A stretch of DNA of 6,169 nt from Thermomicrobiaceae bacterium (GCA_007123655.1 SKKR01000143.1:1-6169), one strand, 5' to 3'. Positions 1 through 6,169 are shown, counted from the stretch's first letter. Numbers and translations: made by a program. Notes: a model not told the origin generated them from the letters alone.

Positions 1-2019
1 CGTTTCCAGCACAAGGTTGCCGATCCTGTCTATGCACGCTCGCTGCTCCGGATGAACCACGGTCGTGGAAGACGGCTCCTCGATGATTGCCGGGCCCTGT
101 ACCCATTCCTCGGTCGGCAGGTCGCGACGCTCGTAGATCGCGGCGTCGACCTCGCCCTCTTCGAAGAAGACCTGGCGGCGGCCTTTCGGTGTCAGGGACG
201 CCCCCTGGTTCGGCGCATAATCAGAAAGGTCGGGCGCGGGCTGGCTGACGACTGCCGTGATTTGCAGCGCCACGAACTCCACCGGCGTCTCCAGACGGAA
301 GGTGTACGCCTGCTCGTGTGCCGCGTGGAACCGCGCCTCGATCGTCGCGAAGTCGAGCGTGTCAACCGGGACGCGGACGGTGTGCTCCTGTCCCAGGTAC
401 CGCATGTCGGCGTAGCGCACGAACATCGACTTCTCCAGCGGATACCCCGCCGATTCAAGGAACGCGGACGCCTCCTGCTCGATGGTCTTGTAGGTTTCGT
501 CGACCTTCGTCATGTAGTCAGGAGCACCGGGGATCACGCTCGTCTGGATGAAGTCCTGTTTCGGCTCGGCCACCAGCATGCCCCAGGCGCTGAATGTTCC
601 CGGGCTGATCGGGACGATGACTTTGCCGATCCGCAGCTCCCGGGCGAGTGCTCCGGCGTGCATCGGGCCGCCACCCCCGCAGGCCACCAGCGCGAAGTCC
701 CGGGGATCGTAGCCGCGCCGGACGGAGACCAGCTTGATCGCGTTGATCATGTTCCCGTCCGCCACCCGGATGACACCGAGTGCGGCCTCTTCAACCGAAA
801 CGCCGAAGGAATCGGCAATCGGCTGCAACGATTGGCGGGACGCGTCCGCCTGGACCGTGATCTCACCGCCGAGGTAATAGTCCGGGTTAATCCGTCCGGC
901 GACGAGGTTCGCGTCCGTTACCGTCGGGTCCGTCCCGCCGGCGCCGTAGCACGCAGGACCGGGAACCGCACCCGCGGAATGTGGACCGATGTTCAATGCC
1001 CCGGCTTTGTCGACCCAGGCGATAGATCCCCCGCCGGCGCCGATCTCCACAATGTCGACAACCGGGACCTTGATCGGATACCCGGCGTGGAACGGGTCAC
1101 GCTCGATCTTGTACTCGGTCGTGAACTTGACTTCGCCGTCCTCGATCAGTGATGTCTTCGCGGTCGTTCCACCGACGTCAAGCGTGATCAGGTTGCCGGT
1201 CCCGATACTGTCACCGATGACTTTGGCGCCGATAACCCCGCCAACCGGGCCGGACTCCACCAGATGAATCGGCTGCTCCTTCGAAACCGCAAAGGTGTTT
1301 GTCCCGCCGTTCGATTTCATGGCGTGCAGGCCGGAGGTGAGTCCCAGGTCTCGAAGCGCGCTTTCCAGATTCTCCAGATACTGCGTTGTAATTGGCTGCA
1401 CGTAGGAGTTGAGCGCGACCGTAGACGTCCGCTCGAACTCCCGCCACTCCTTGCTGATCTCGGCAGAGGTTGAAACGAACACGCCCGGAAGTTGCTCCCT
1501 GAGCATCCGGGCACATTCTTCTTCGTGGGACGGATTTAGATAGGAGTGCAGGAAACAGACGGCAACCGCTTCAATGCCCTCGTCACGGATCGTCTGAGCT
1601 ACCTTCTTGACGGAATCCGGGTTCAGCGGAACTTGCACCTCCCCGCGGTAGTTCATGCGTTCTTCGACTTCGAATCGCCACTCCCGGGGAACGTAGGGAG
1701 GCTGTTTCTCGAACTTCATGTTATACAGATCCGGCCGGTTCGCCCGTCCGATCTCCAGTACGTCCCGAAACCCCGCCGTGGTTACCAGCGCGGTACGGGC
1801 GCCTTTCCGCTCGGTCAACGCGTTGATCACGATGGTGCACCCGTGGACGAACGTCGTTACCGCCTCCGGCGACACCGGCGCTTTTCTGATCGCGTCCAGA
1901 ATACCTGTCGCGAAATCCGGCGGGGTCGAGGCGGCCTTGGCGAACCCGACGACGTTCGTTTCCGGGTCCATGTAGACAAGGTCGGTGAATGTTCCGCCAA
2001 TGTCAGTGGCTAATCGCAA
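1..2019 (-). CDS. hyuA: HyuA-type hydantoinase/oxoprolinase subunit, second copy (3' end cut by window edge)
   Basis: This is an ATP-binding subunit of the hydantoinase A/oxoprolinase family, expected to phosphorylate or activate a cyclic amide together with a HyuB partner in the cytoplasm. I translated 673 codons and found no stop. Visible motifs, in order, are DIGGTFTD (residues 6-13, N-terminal phosphate-binding loop), HGCT (59-62), GFRDVLEIGRAN (about 84-95), ESGPVGGV (255-262), DVGGTTAK (281-288, second ASKHA-type phosphate motif), EIGAGGGS (325-332), GPACYGAGGTDPTVTDAN (354-371), CGGGGPMH (447-454), DMRYLGQE (538-545) and GPAIIEEPSSTTVV (642-655). The order is canonical and intact. The start is TTG at 2019: the frame is closed by a TGA at 2040-2038, no ATG or GTG lies between, and the first internal ATG would delete the phosphate loop. 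Alignment with the end of the other HyuA here suggests only a few residues are missing. It follows the EthD-like gene after 164 nt. Its HyuB partner is either the one at 3455-5314 or lies beyond the window. The substrate is not determinable. Confidence 0.95.
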   Translation of the reverse strand, partial: MRLATDIGGTFTDLVYMDPETNVVGFAKAASTPPDFATGILDAIRKAPVSPEAVTTFVHGCTIVINALTERKGARTALVTTAGFRDVLEIGRANRPDLYNMKFEKQPPYVPREWRFEVEERMNYRGEVQVPLNPDSVKKVAQTIRDEGIEAVAVCFLHSYLNPSHEEECARMLREQLPGVFVSTSAEISKEWREFERTSTVALNSYVQPITTQYLENLESALRDLGLTSGLHAMKSNGGTNTFAVSKEQPIHLVESGPVGGVIGAKVIGDSIGTGNLITLDVGGTTAKTSLIEDGEVKFTTEYKIERDPFHAGYPIKVPVVDIVEIGAGGGSIAWVDKAGALNIGPHSAGAVPGPACYGAGGTDPTVTDANLVAGRINPDYYLGGEITVQADASRQSLQPIADSFGVSVEEAALGVIRVADGNMINAIKLVSVRRGYDPRDFALVACGGGGPMHAGALARELRIGKVIVPISPGTFSAWGMLVAEPKQDFIQTSVIPGAPDYMTKVDETYKTIEQEASAFLESAGYPLEKSMFVRYADMRYLGQEHTVRVPVDTLDFATIEARFHAAHEQAYTFRLETPVEFVALQITAVVSQPAPDLSDYAPNQGASLTPKGRRQVFFEEGEVDAAIYERRDLPTEEWVQGPAIIEEPSSTTVVHPEQRACIDRIGNLVLET

Positions 2020-2024
2020 CGCAA

Positions 2025-2033
2025 CCTCCTCCT
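2025..2033 (-). promoter_or_regulatory. Strong Shine-Dalgarno fixing the TTG start of the second hyuA
   Basis: On the minus strand the site reads AGGAGGAGG, a tandem, near-perfect anti-16S match, 5 nt before the TTG codon at 2019-2017. It decides the start, because no ATG or GTG is available between the in-frame upstream stop and the conserved N-terminal motif. A rare TTG initiator with an over-strong ribosome site is a known compensating combination. Confidence 0.85.
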
Positions 2034-2058
2034 GTGCTCAACACCGTGGACTCTCCGG

Positions 2059-2079
2059 GCGGCGCCTGCCAGTCGCCGC
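2059..2079 (-). other. GC-rich stem-loop in the hyuA leader
   Basis: On the minus strand GCGGCG (2079-2074) pairs with CGCCGC (2064-2059) around a 9-nt loop, ending about 40 nt before the TTG start of the downstream hyuA. All six pairs are G-C. No U-tract follows, so it is not a canonical intrinsic terminator. It could be a leader structure or chance in a GC-rich gap. Confidence 0.3.
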
Positions 2080-2152
2080 GTGTTGTCTGTCTCCGTGCCC
2101 CGCACCCGTTTTCACGTTCGCTGGTCCGACGTCATTCGGCCATTCAGACTAA

Positions 2153-2172
2153 CGGAACGATCATACGTTCCG
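2153..2172 (-). promoter_or_regulatory. Perfect 7-bp inverted repeat flanking a -10-like hexamer
   Basis: CGGAACG and CGTTCCG are exact reverse complements separated by 6 bp, and the spacer reads TATGAT on the minus strand, one mismatch from the TATAAT -10 consensus. The site starts 11 nt after the EthD-like stop codon and lies about 140 nt before the second hyuA, inside the largest intergenic gap (2020-2183). It could be a regulator operator overlapping a promoter. No good -35 hexamer is visible at 16-18 bp, and only weak T-richness follows the second arm, so both promoter and terminator roles remain tentative. Confidence 0.4.
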
Positions 2173-2183
2173 CAACTGCACGT

Positions 2184-2531
2184 CTAACCTGAATGCACCT
2201 CTTGCAAACCATCATCCCGGCTCGAACCGAGCAACTCCGACACCAGGAAAACGGCGTCCCGGATGCGCTTGACATCCTCCTGCATCTTCGCCTGCACCTG
2301 CGAGTCGTAGAATCCGGCCTCAAACGAGGCTCGATCCGGCCAGTCCGCCGTTGTCATGAACCGGTACGGCGGGGCCCCTCCATCCGGCGCGTCAGTGATG
2401 CGATGAAAACTGCTCGCCACAACGCCGGGGATGCCGCCCTGCGAGAGCTGGTGCTGGCTCAACCGCCATTCCACGAACGACTCTTCGTCTTCATCTGGCG
2501 GCAGGTTATACAGAACAGTCAGCCGGATCAT
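2184..2531 (-). CDS. EthD-like dimeric alpha-beta barrel protein (115 aa)
   Basis: This small soluble protein resembles the EthD/ferredoxin-like dimeric alpha-beta barrel group. These proteins act in varied catabolic clusters, sometimes as monooxygenase helpers, lyases or isomerases, often with no assigned reaction. A first beta strand (residues 2-8, IRLTVLY) is followed by an acidic linker and a helix with H27. Then come a hydrophobic strand near 36-45, an aromatic strand at 56-64 ending in ADWPDRASFEAGF (62-74), which resembles the family's second-helix signature, and a last strand near 93-101. There is no signal peptide or membrane segment. The start is ATG at 2531, with the racemase TAG ending only 2 nt upstream and a GGGGGAA ribosome site (2538-2544) 6 nt before it, inside the racemase's last codons. 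The pair is therefore probably translationally coupled. An upstream in-frame start at 2627 would add a low-complexity Arg-rich shadow of the racemase and is not favoured. The family call is by pattern recognition; the function is unknown. Confidence 0.75.
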   Translation of the reverse strand: MIRLTVLYNLPPDEDEESFVEWRLSQHQLSQGGIPGVVASSFHRITDAPDGGAPPYRFMTTADWPDRASFEAGFYDSQVQAKMQEDVKRIRDAVFLVSELLGSSRDDGLQEVHSG

Positions 2532-2533
2532 CG

Positions 2534-3349
2534 CTAGTTCCCCCGTACTGGCGCTCCAGGCAGGACGCCGAGGTCGGTCCAGATCTCTTTCACGTTCGCC
2601 GGTTCGTACTGGTCTCGAAGTGACCATTCCGCGAGTTCGCTGGCAGGCGGCGACTCCCAGCCACCGATCTTGCTGTGAGACCAGCCAAACCGGTCCCGAA
2701 GGTCAACCAGATACTCCGCGTGTTTGACCGCGGCCAGCGCACTATCGATCACCGGAACACCAAGCGCATCCTGCAGTTCCTGGTAGAAGCCCGCCGACGC
2801 GGTGCACCCGAGCACGATCGTTTCGGCGCCATCTTCTTCGACGGCCTTGCGGCCAACCTCGTGGAACCGTCGCGCGGTCTCCGCTTCATCCTCGTGATAC
2901 TGGGGCACCCAGAGATCGATATAGCGGAACGACGCCAGGCGGGACTCCATGCCATACCGACGCACGTTGTCGTGCATTTGCGGAATCCACTTCCGGCGCC
3001 CGACGATCACGGAGAACGTGTGTCCCAGCGACCCCGCCAGTAGCACTGACGACTCGCACGGAGCAGTGATTACCATCCGCTCGCTGAGTTCGCGCGCTTC
3101 CTGCAATCCGAGATCGTAGAAGCAGCCGATGACGACGGCATCGTACCCGTCCCGCTCGGCCTGGACGACGGTGTGCATAAGGTCCTGCATCACGATCGCT
3201 TCGTAATAGTGGTATTCGAGATGCCGCGGCCCGCGAGTGAACCCGAGCGTTGTCACCGCATTTTCGTCCCGCAGCGCACCGCTGACGGACGCGCCCATCG
3301 CTGCCGGATCTCGCACCTTCAGGGGAGCGAGATAGAGAATGTTTGCCAC
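2534..3349 (-). CDS. Asp/Glu/hydantoin racemase-family protein
   Basis: This 271-residue protein belongs to the cofactor-independent two-cysteine racemase family, which includes aspartate, glutamate and hydantoin racemases and maleate isomerase. These use two cysteines to deprotonate and reprotonate a carbon next to a carbonyl. With M1 at the GTG at 3349, the first candidate catalytic cysteine is C76 in DAVVIGCFYDLGLQEARE and the second is C182 in IVLGCTASAGFYQEL. The closing PVIDSALAAVKHAEYL (about 199-214) is typical of the second lobe. Roughly 55 further residues follow, a longer tail than classical hydantoin racemases. The first motif departs from the usual C-x-S-D-P-G-L, having YDLGL, and a third cysteine (C98) sits where the family usually has a G-x-x-E-A segment. 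The start was chosen because AAGGAG lies 8 nt upstream and the protein then begins directly with the first strand (ANILYLAP). A GTG at 3418 or ATG at 3394 would add 23 or 15 residues. The position after hyuB suggests it racemizes the HyuAB substrate or product. Confidence 0.85.
   Translation of the reverse strand: MANILYLAPLKVRDPAAMGASVSGALRDENAVTTLGFTRGPRHLEYHYYEAIVMQDLMHTVVQAERDGYDAVVIGCFYDLGLQEARELSERMVITAPCESSVLLAGSLGHTFSVIVGRRKWIPQMHDNVRRYGMESRLASFRYIDLWVPQYHEDEAETARRFHEVGRKAVEEDGAETIVLGCTASAGFYQELQDALGVPVIDSALAAVKHAEYLVDLRDRFGWSHSKIGGWESPPASELAEWSLRDQYEPANVKEIWTDLGVLPGAPVRGN
2538..2544 (-). promoter_or_regulatory. Shine-Dalgarno of the EthD-like gene inside the racemase 3' end
   Basis: GGGGGAA on the minus strand lies 6 nt before the ATG at 2531 and overlaps the racemase's final codons. 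It supports the 2531 start over longer in-frame alternatives and suggests coupled translation across the 2-nt junction. Confidence 0.6.
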
Positions 3350-3362
3350 AGGAGCGGCTCCT
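3350..3362 (-). promoter_or_regulatory. Hairpin that pairs the racemase Shine-Dalgarno
   Basis: On the minus strand AGGAGCCGCTCCT is an exact inverted repeat (AGGAGC, one centre base, GCTCCT) ending at the base before the GTG start. As RNA it can form AGGAG-CCG-CTCCT, five pairs with a three-base loop, burying the ribosome site. This could lower or condition initiation of the racemase. Alternatively it is a sign that the true start is farther upstream, at 3418 or 3394, with the structure merely inside the coding region. The repeat is seen directly; the regulatory role is inferred. Confidence 0.4.
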
Positions 3363-3363
3363 T
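3358..3363 (-). promoter_or_regulatory. Shine-Dalgarno used to choose the racemase start
   Basis: AAGGAG on the minus strand ends 8 nt before the GTG at 3349-3347. The competing GTG at 3418 has only a weaker GAGG 7 nt upstream, and the ATG at 3394 has no clear ribosome site. Confidence 0.6.
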
Positions 3364-3454
3364 CCCGCGTTGATCGCTGTATCGCACGGCTCATTGATCG
3401 TTCGATCGGCTCGTACACCCGAGTACCTCGTCTCGATTTGGCGCGGCTGGCTCG

Positions 3455-5314
3455 TCAGAACCCGGCGTTCGCTTCGGAGAGCGCCTTTCGCCGGATTGCC
3501 AGCCACGGCTCCGGCGGGTCATCGAGCGTCCAGTACGTGTTTGGCCCCGGAGTCGCGACCGGTACGCCCCGATCGATCCACTCCTCGAACGGGTGTGCAC
3601 TCGCTCGTAATGCCTCGGTTTCGGCAACGTTCAGCCGGGGTGGCGTGCCTTCAACCACGACCCCGTACCAGTCCCGCGCCTGCTCGACCGTGAGCAGCCC
3701 GCTGCCGACGTCCCGGCGGACCCGCTCCGGGTCACGCTCGAAGGGGTTGCCCCAGCCGCCGCCTCCACCGGTTCGCATGACGAACATGTCTCCGGGATGC
3801 AGGACGAAGTGATTGAACTTGCCGGGCAACATCACGATGGTTCCGTCCGCTCGTTCGATGTAACCGTCATTTGCCGACGCCGCCCGACCTCCGTACAGTC
3901 CCCAGGGCTGGCTGCGCTGGCGTTCGTCCAGGAAGTACAGCTTCGCCGGCCGGAGCGAGCGAATTGCCCGCATCAGGCCGTATCCTCCCCGGTGCTTGCC
4001 GGGGCCGGCGCTGCCCGGTCGCAGTGAATACTGCTCCACACGAACCGGGTACGCCGTTTCGACGAACTCCACCGGAGCGTTTTTCAGCCGGTTATTGAAG
4101 CAGTAGGCGTCAATACCGTCGCCGAACGGGCGTCCGCCCCCGCCGGCGGCCGTTACCTCGAAACAGAGCCAGCGGTCCTCCGGAGACCGCCCCACTCCGA
4201 GCATGCTGTAGCAGTTGAGACTGCCGTTGGCGGTCGCGGGTACGGAGTCAGGAAAGATTTGCGCCAGTATTCCCTGCATCACCTCGCCGGTGCGACCGCC
4301 TGTCAGATGCCGAAGTGAGACGGGTGCCGGATACGTCGGATTAAGGAAACAGTCGTCGGGGATCTCGATATCGATGACGTCTTCAACGCCCTGATTTGCA
4401 TTGAGTTGCGGATCAATATTGATCAGGTGGCCCGCGGCGATCCGGATCATGTTGTAGAAGCGCATCTTCTGCATGCCCGGATTCAGCGGGTTGTTCATTG
4501 GCCCTTCACACTGCGGGGAACTGCCGGTGTAGTCGATCGTCAGCCGGTCGCCATCCCGCTTGAGAGTGGTCCTGATTTTCAGCGGAGCGTCGTTGACGCC
4601 ATCGTAGTCCAGCACATCCTCGAACGAGACCGGCTCTTCCGGCAGGAGCCTGATCAGCTGCACCATCGTGTCTCGGGCACGATCGAACAGGACCTGAAAT
4701 GTTTCCAGCACTGCGTCGCCACCGAACTTCTCGCAGAGCTCGACCACCCGCTTCTCCGCGATCTTTCCGGCCGCGGACAGCGCGAGCGTATCGCCAATCA
4801 TCATTTCCGGCGTCCGGGAGTTGCGGGCCACGATGTCCAGAATGCCCTGGTTGAGTACACCGTCTTCGTAGAGTTTGACCGGTGGGATCTGGAGCCCTTC
4901 GTGAAAGATCTCGGTTGCCTGCGTCGGCATGGCCGATGGCGCCAGCGCTCCGATATCCATATGATGGCCCCAGGCAATGCCCCAGGCGATGATCCGGTCT
5001 CGCCAGAACACGGGGACCGCAAGCATGGTGTCTCCGAGATGCGAGATCTCACCGTTCGAGATATACGGGTCATTGAGCATGACCACATCACCGGGGTTGA
5101 CCGGCGTTTTCGTGGCAAACTCGGCTAGCGTCTGTCCGGCGAAGCTTGTCCCGGCAACGACCCAACCCCGGCCATCCACGAGCGACATGCCGAAATCGTG
5201 CTGCTCGCGAATGATGATCGACATCGCCGTCCGCTCGATGGCGGCATCCATCTCGTAGATGAGCGACTTCAGTGCGTTTGCGATAACTTCTGTCTTGATA
5301 GGATCGAGCGTCAT
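3455..5314 (-). CDS. hyuB: HyuB-type hydantoinase/oxoprolinase subunit
   Basis: This complete 619-residue HyuB (hydantoinase B/oxoprolinase family) subunit partners HyuA in ATP-dependent opening of cyclic amides; relatives include the C-terminal half of 5-oxoprolinase and subunits of acetone and acetophenone carboxylases. Landmarks are the N-terminal DPIKTEVIANALKS helix (4-17), EQHDFGMSLVD (37-47), PGDVVMLNDPY (74-84), ISHLGD (90-95), GHHMDIGA (116-123), FHEGLQIPP (137-145), a GDTLA-SAAGK stretch near 175-185, DYTGSSPQ (about 261-268), AAGGGGRPFGDG near the centre of the C-terminal half, and a glycine run with GGGGGWGNPFERDPE at about 515-530, followed by EQARDWYGVVV ending near 554. H117/H118, D120 and H138 are candidate metal ligands by analogy with the H-x-x-D plus distal His site of acetone carboxylase (recalled, not checked). 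A 65-residue tail follows the usual family end region. The start is ATG at 5314, 22 nt after the upstream hyuA stop; AGGAAGG sits 12 nt before it, slightly far. It is co-transcribed with, and most likely partners, that HyuA. Confidence 0.95.
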   Translation of the reverse strand: MTLDPIKTEVIANALKSLIYEMDAAIERTAMSIIIREQHDFGMSLVDGRGWVVAGTSFAGQTLAEFATKTPVNPGDVVMLNDPYISNGEISHLGDTMLAVPVFWRDRIIAWGIAWGHHMDIGALAPSAMPTQATEIFHEGLQIPPVKLYEDGVLNQGILDIVARNSRTPEMMIGDTLALSAAGKIAEKRVVELCEKFGGDAVLETFQVLFDRARDTMVQLIRLLPEEPVSFEDVLDYDGVNDAPLKIRTTLKRDGDRLTIDYTGSSPQCEGPMNNPLNPGMQKMRFYNMIRIAAGHLINIDPQLNANQGVEDVIDIEIPDDCFLNPTYPAPVSLRHLTGGRTGEVMQGILAQIFPDSVPATANGSLNCYSMLGVGRSPEDRWLCFEVTAAGGGGRPFGDGIDAYCFNNRLKNAPVEFVETAYPVRVEQYSLRPGSAGPGKHRGGYGLMRAIRSLRPAKLYFLDERQRSQPWGLYGGRAASANDGYIERADGTIVMLPGKFNHFVLHPGDMFVMRTGGGGGWGNPFERDPERVRRDVGSGLLTVEQARDWYGVVVEGTPPRLNVAETEALRASAHPFEEWIDRGVPVATPGPNTYWTLDDPPEPWLAIRRKALSEANAGF

Positions 5315-5336
5315 GTACGGTTTGACCCTTCCTGTC

Positions 5337-6169
5337 TCAGGCGCCTGTTCGAATGATCATGTTCCCGAAACCATCGATCCGCATCGACTGGCCCGGGCCG
5401 ATCACCGTTGTGCAGTCCGGCTGTGTGACAATCGCCGGCCCGTTGACTTCGTTCCCGGTCCGGAGCAGCGAGCGATCATAGAGCCCGCTTTCGACCCACT
5501 CATCGCTGAAGTAGACGCTCATCAGCCCGATCCGCGCGTGGTCGGCGTTCGGTCCGGCATCACTCATCGGCTCCAGCTTCATCTTGGGCAGGTTTCCGAT
5601 CGCGGTGACTCGAATCGTGACCACCTCGACTCCAATGAACGGCTGCTCGAAGCCGTAGCGTCGCTTGTGCTCCTCATGGAATCGCTGCGCCGCGTTTTCC
5701 CAGGCAGCTTCGTCCAGCGAGGGCGGAATGGCGATCGGTAACTCGTATGCCTGTCCCCGGTAGCGAAGATCGACCGTGATCTCCACTTCCTGATCCGCCG
5801 GGTCAACGCCCTCCGCATCGAGCCACGTCTGGCCGGCATCGATCAGCTCGGAGATCGAGTCGTTGTACCCCTCAACGTCGAGGTGGCCGATCAGGCCGAC
5901 TCGTGTCAGGCTGAAGACATTTTTCACGTCCGAGAGGAGGAAGCCGAGCGCGGACAGCACACCTGGTGTTGCCGGCACCATCATGGTTTCGATCCCGGCG
6001 AGCCGGGCGAGTTCTGCCCCGTGGACCGGCCCGGCGCCGCCGAACGGCACCAGCACCAGTTCCGCCGGGTCGATCCCGCGCTGGACGCTGACAACGCGCA
6101 ACGCACCAAGCATGCTCTCGTTGACGATACGCAGGATGCCCTCTGCCGCGTCCTCCAGAGAAAGCCCGA
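5337..6169 (-). CDS. hyuA: HyuA-type hydantoinase/oxoprolinase subunit, first copy (C-terminal part; 5' end outside window)
   Basis: This is the C-terminal ~276 residues of an ATP-dependent hydantoinase A/oxoprolinase subunit. The reading frame stays open to the window edge, and the fragment's first residues (GLSLEDAAEGILRIV) align with position ~406 of the other HyuA here. About 400 N-terminal residues, including the phosphate-binding loops, are therefore outside, and the ATG at 6113 is internal rather than a start. Recognisable pieces are VVSVQRGIDP, FGGAGPVHGAELARLAG (the glycine-rich family motif), VPATPGVLSALGFLLSDV, VDLRYRGQAYELPI and GPAIVTQPDCTTVIGPG near the end. It stops with TGA at 5337, 22 nt before hyuB, so the two are a classic hyuA-hyuB pair, probably co-transcribed and forming a complex. 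It differs strongly from the second HyuA (FGGAGPVHG against CGGGGPMHA), so the two copies are not a recent duplication. The substrate is not determinable. Confidence 0.95.
   Translation of the reverse strand, partial: GLSLEDAAEGILRIVNESMLGALRVVSVQRGIDPAELVLVPFGGAGPVHGAELARLAGIETMMVPATPGVLSALGFLLSDVKNVFSLTRVGLIGHLDVEGYNDSISELIDAGQTWLDAEGVDPADQEVEITVDLRYRGQAYELPIAIPPSLDEAAWENAAQRFHEEHKRRYGFEQPFIGVEVVTIRVTAIGNLPKMKLEPMSDAGPNADHARIGLMSVYFSDEWVESGLYDRSLLRTGNEVNGPAIVTQPDCTTVIGPGQSMRIDGFGNMIIRTGA

Noticed and set aside
52..1152. Long open frame on the plus strand (366 codons) with an Arg/Asp-rich translation
   Set aside because: It lies exactly in the codon-aligned antisense frame of the second hyuA. 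Rare use of Leu TTA/CTA and Ser TCA codons in the real gene leaves this frame without stops. The protein resembles no family.
2153..2172. Inverted repeat as an intrinsic terminator after the EthD-like gene
   Set aside because: Only 7 pairs with a 6-nt loop, and the following bases (TTAGTCTG) lack a real U-tract; operator or promoter overlap is at least as likely.
2110..2599. 12-bp direct repeat TTTCACGTTCGC at 2110-2121 and 2588-2599
   Set aside because: About one shared 12-mer is expected by chance in a window this size, and one copy lies inside the racemase coding region.
2184..2627. Longer version of the EthD-like gene starting at 2627
   Set aside because: The added 32 residues are an Arg-rich out-of-frame reading of the racemase C-terminus. 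The family fold starts at MIRLTVLY, with its own ribosome site at 2538-2544.
3396..3407. Short palindrome GATCG-TT-CGATC between hyuB and the racemase
   Set aside because: Only 5-bp arms built from GATC/CGATCG, which recur throughout this sequence; no promoter element is associated with it.
4406..5128. Plus-strand open frame of 240 codons opposite hyuB
   Set aside because: It has the same codon-aligned antisense register as the others (1546-2013, 2193-2537, 2675-3043, 5259-5741). All are shadows of high-GC genes; none has a convincing ribosome site or family motif.
5337..6113. First hyuA as a short 258-residue gene starting at the ATG at 6113
   Set aside because: The frame continues open to 6169 and the upstream residues align with the interior of HyuA, so the ATG is internal and the gene is simply cut by the window edge.

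Overview
The window is a single, tightly packed, one-directional block of amidohydrolase-type genes, all read from the minus strand. G+C is high (roughly 60% by eye), Leu TTA/CTA and Ser TCA codons are rare, and GTG and TTG appear to serve as starts. This suits a high-GC bacterium. The protein style is compatible with a Chloroflexota or actinobacterial type genome, but nothing here fixes the taxon. No RNA gene, mobile element, CRISPR array or phage feature was seen.

In transcription order (right to left) the layout is: the C-terminal ~40% of a HyuA-type hydantoinase/oxoprolinase subunit (6169 to 5337, cut by the window edge); a complete HyuB-type subunit (5314 to 3455); an Asp/Glu/hydantoin racemase-family protein (3349 to 2534); a 115-residue EthD-like dimeric alpha-beta barrel protein (2531 to 2184); and a second, divergent HyuA (2019 to 1) that has its whole N-terminus and lacks only its last few codons. 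Gaps are 22, 105, 2 and 164 nt. The first four genes look like one operon. The last gene follows the only gap with operator-like structure and may have its own promoter.

HyuA and HyuB normally form an ATP-dependent complex that opens a cyclic amide (hydantoin, N-methylhydantoin, 5-oxoproline) or, in relatives, carboxylates a ketone. A racemase beside them fits a pathway handling both enantiomers of a chiral cyclic imide or its product. The cluster is therefore probably a catabolic module for a hydantoin-like or lactam-like compound, but the substrate cannot be read from the sequence. The less ordinary points are the pairing of two non-recent HyuA paralogues with one visible HyuB, the EthD-like protein 2 nt from the racemase, a hairpin that pairs the racemase Shine-Dalgarno, and a 20-bp inverted repeat around a -10-like hexamer before the second hyuA. 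I see no clearly new kind of system; this is an unusual arrangement of known families.
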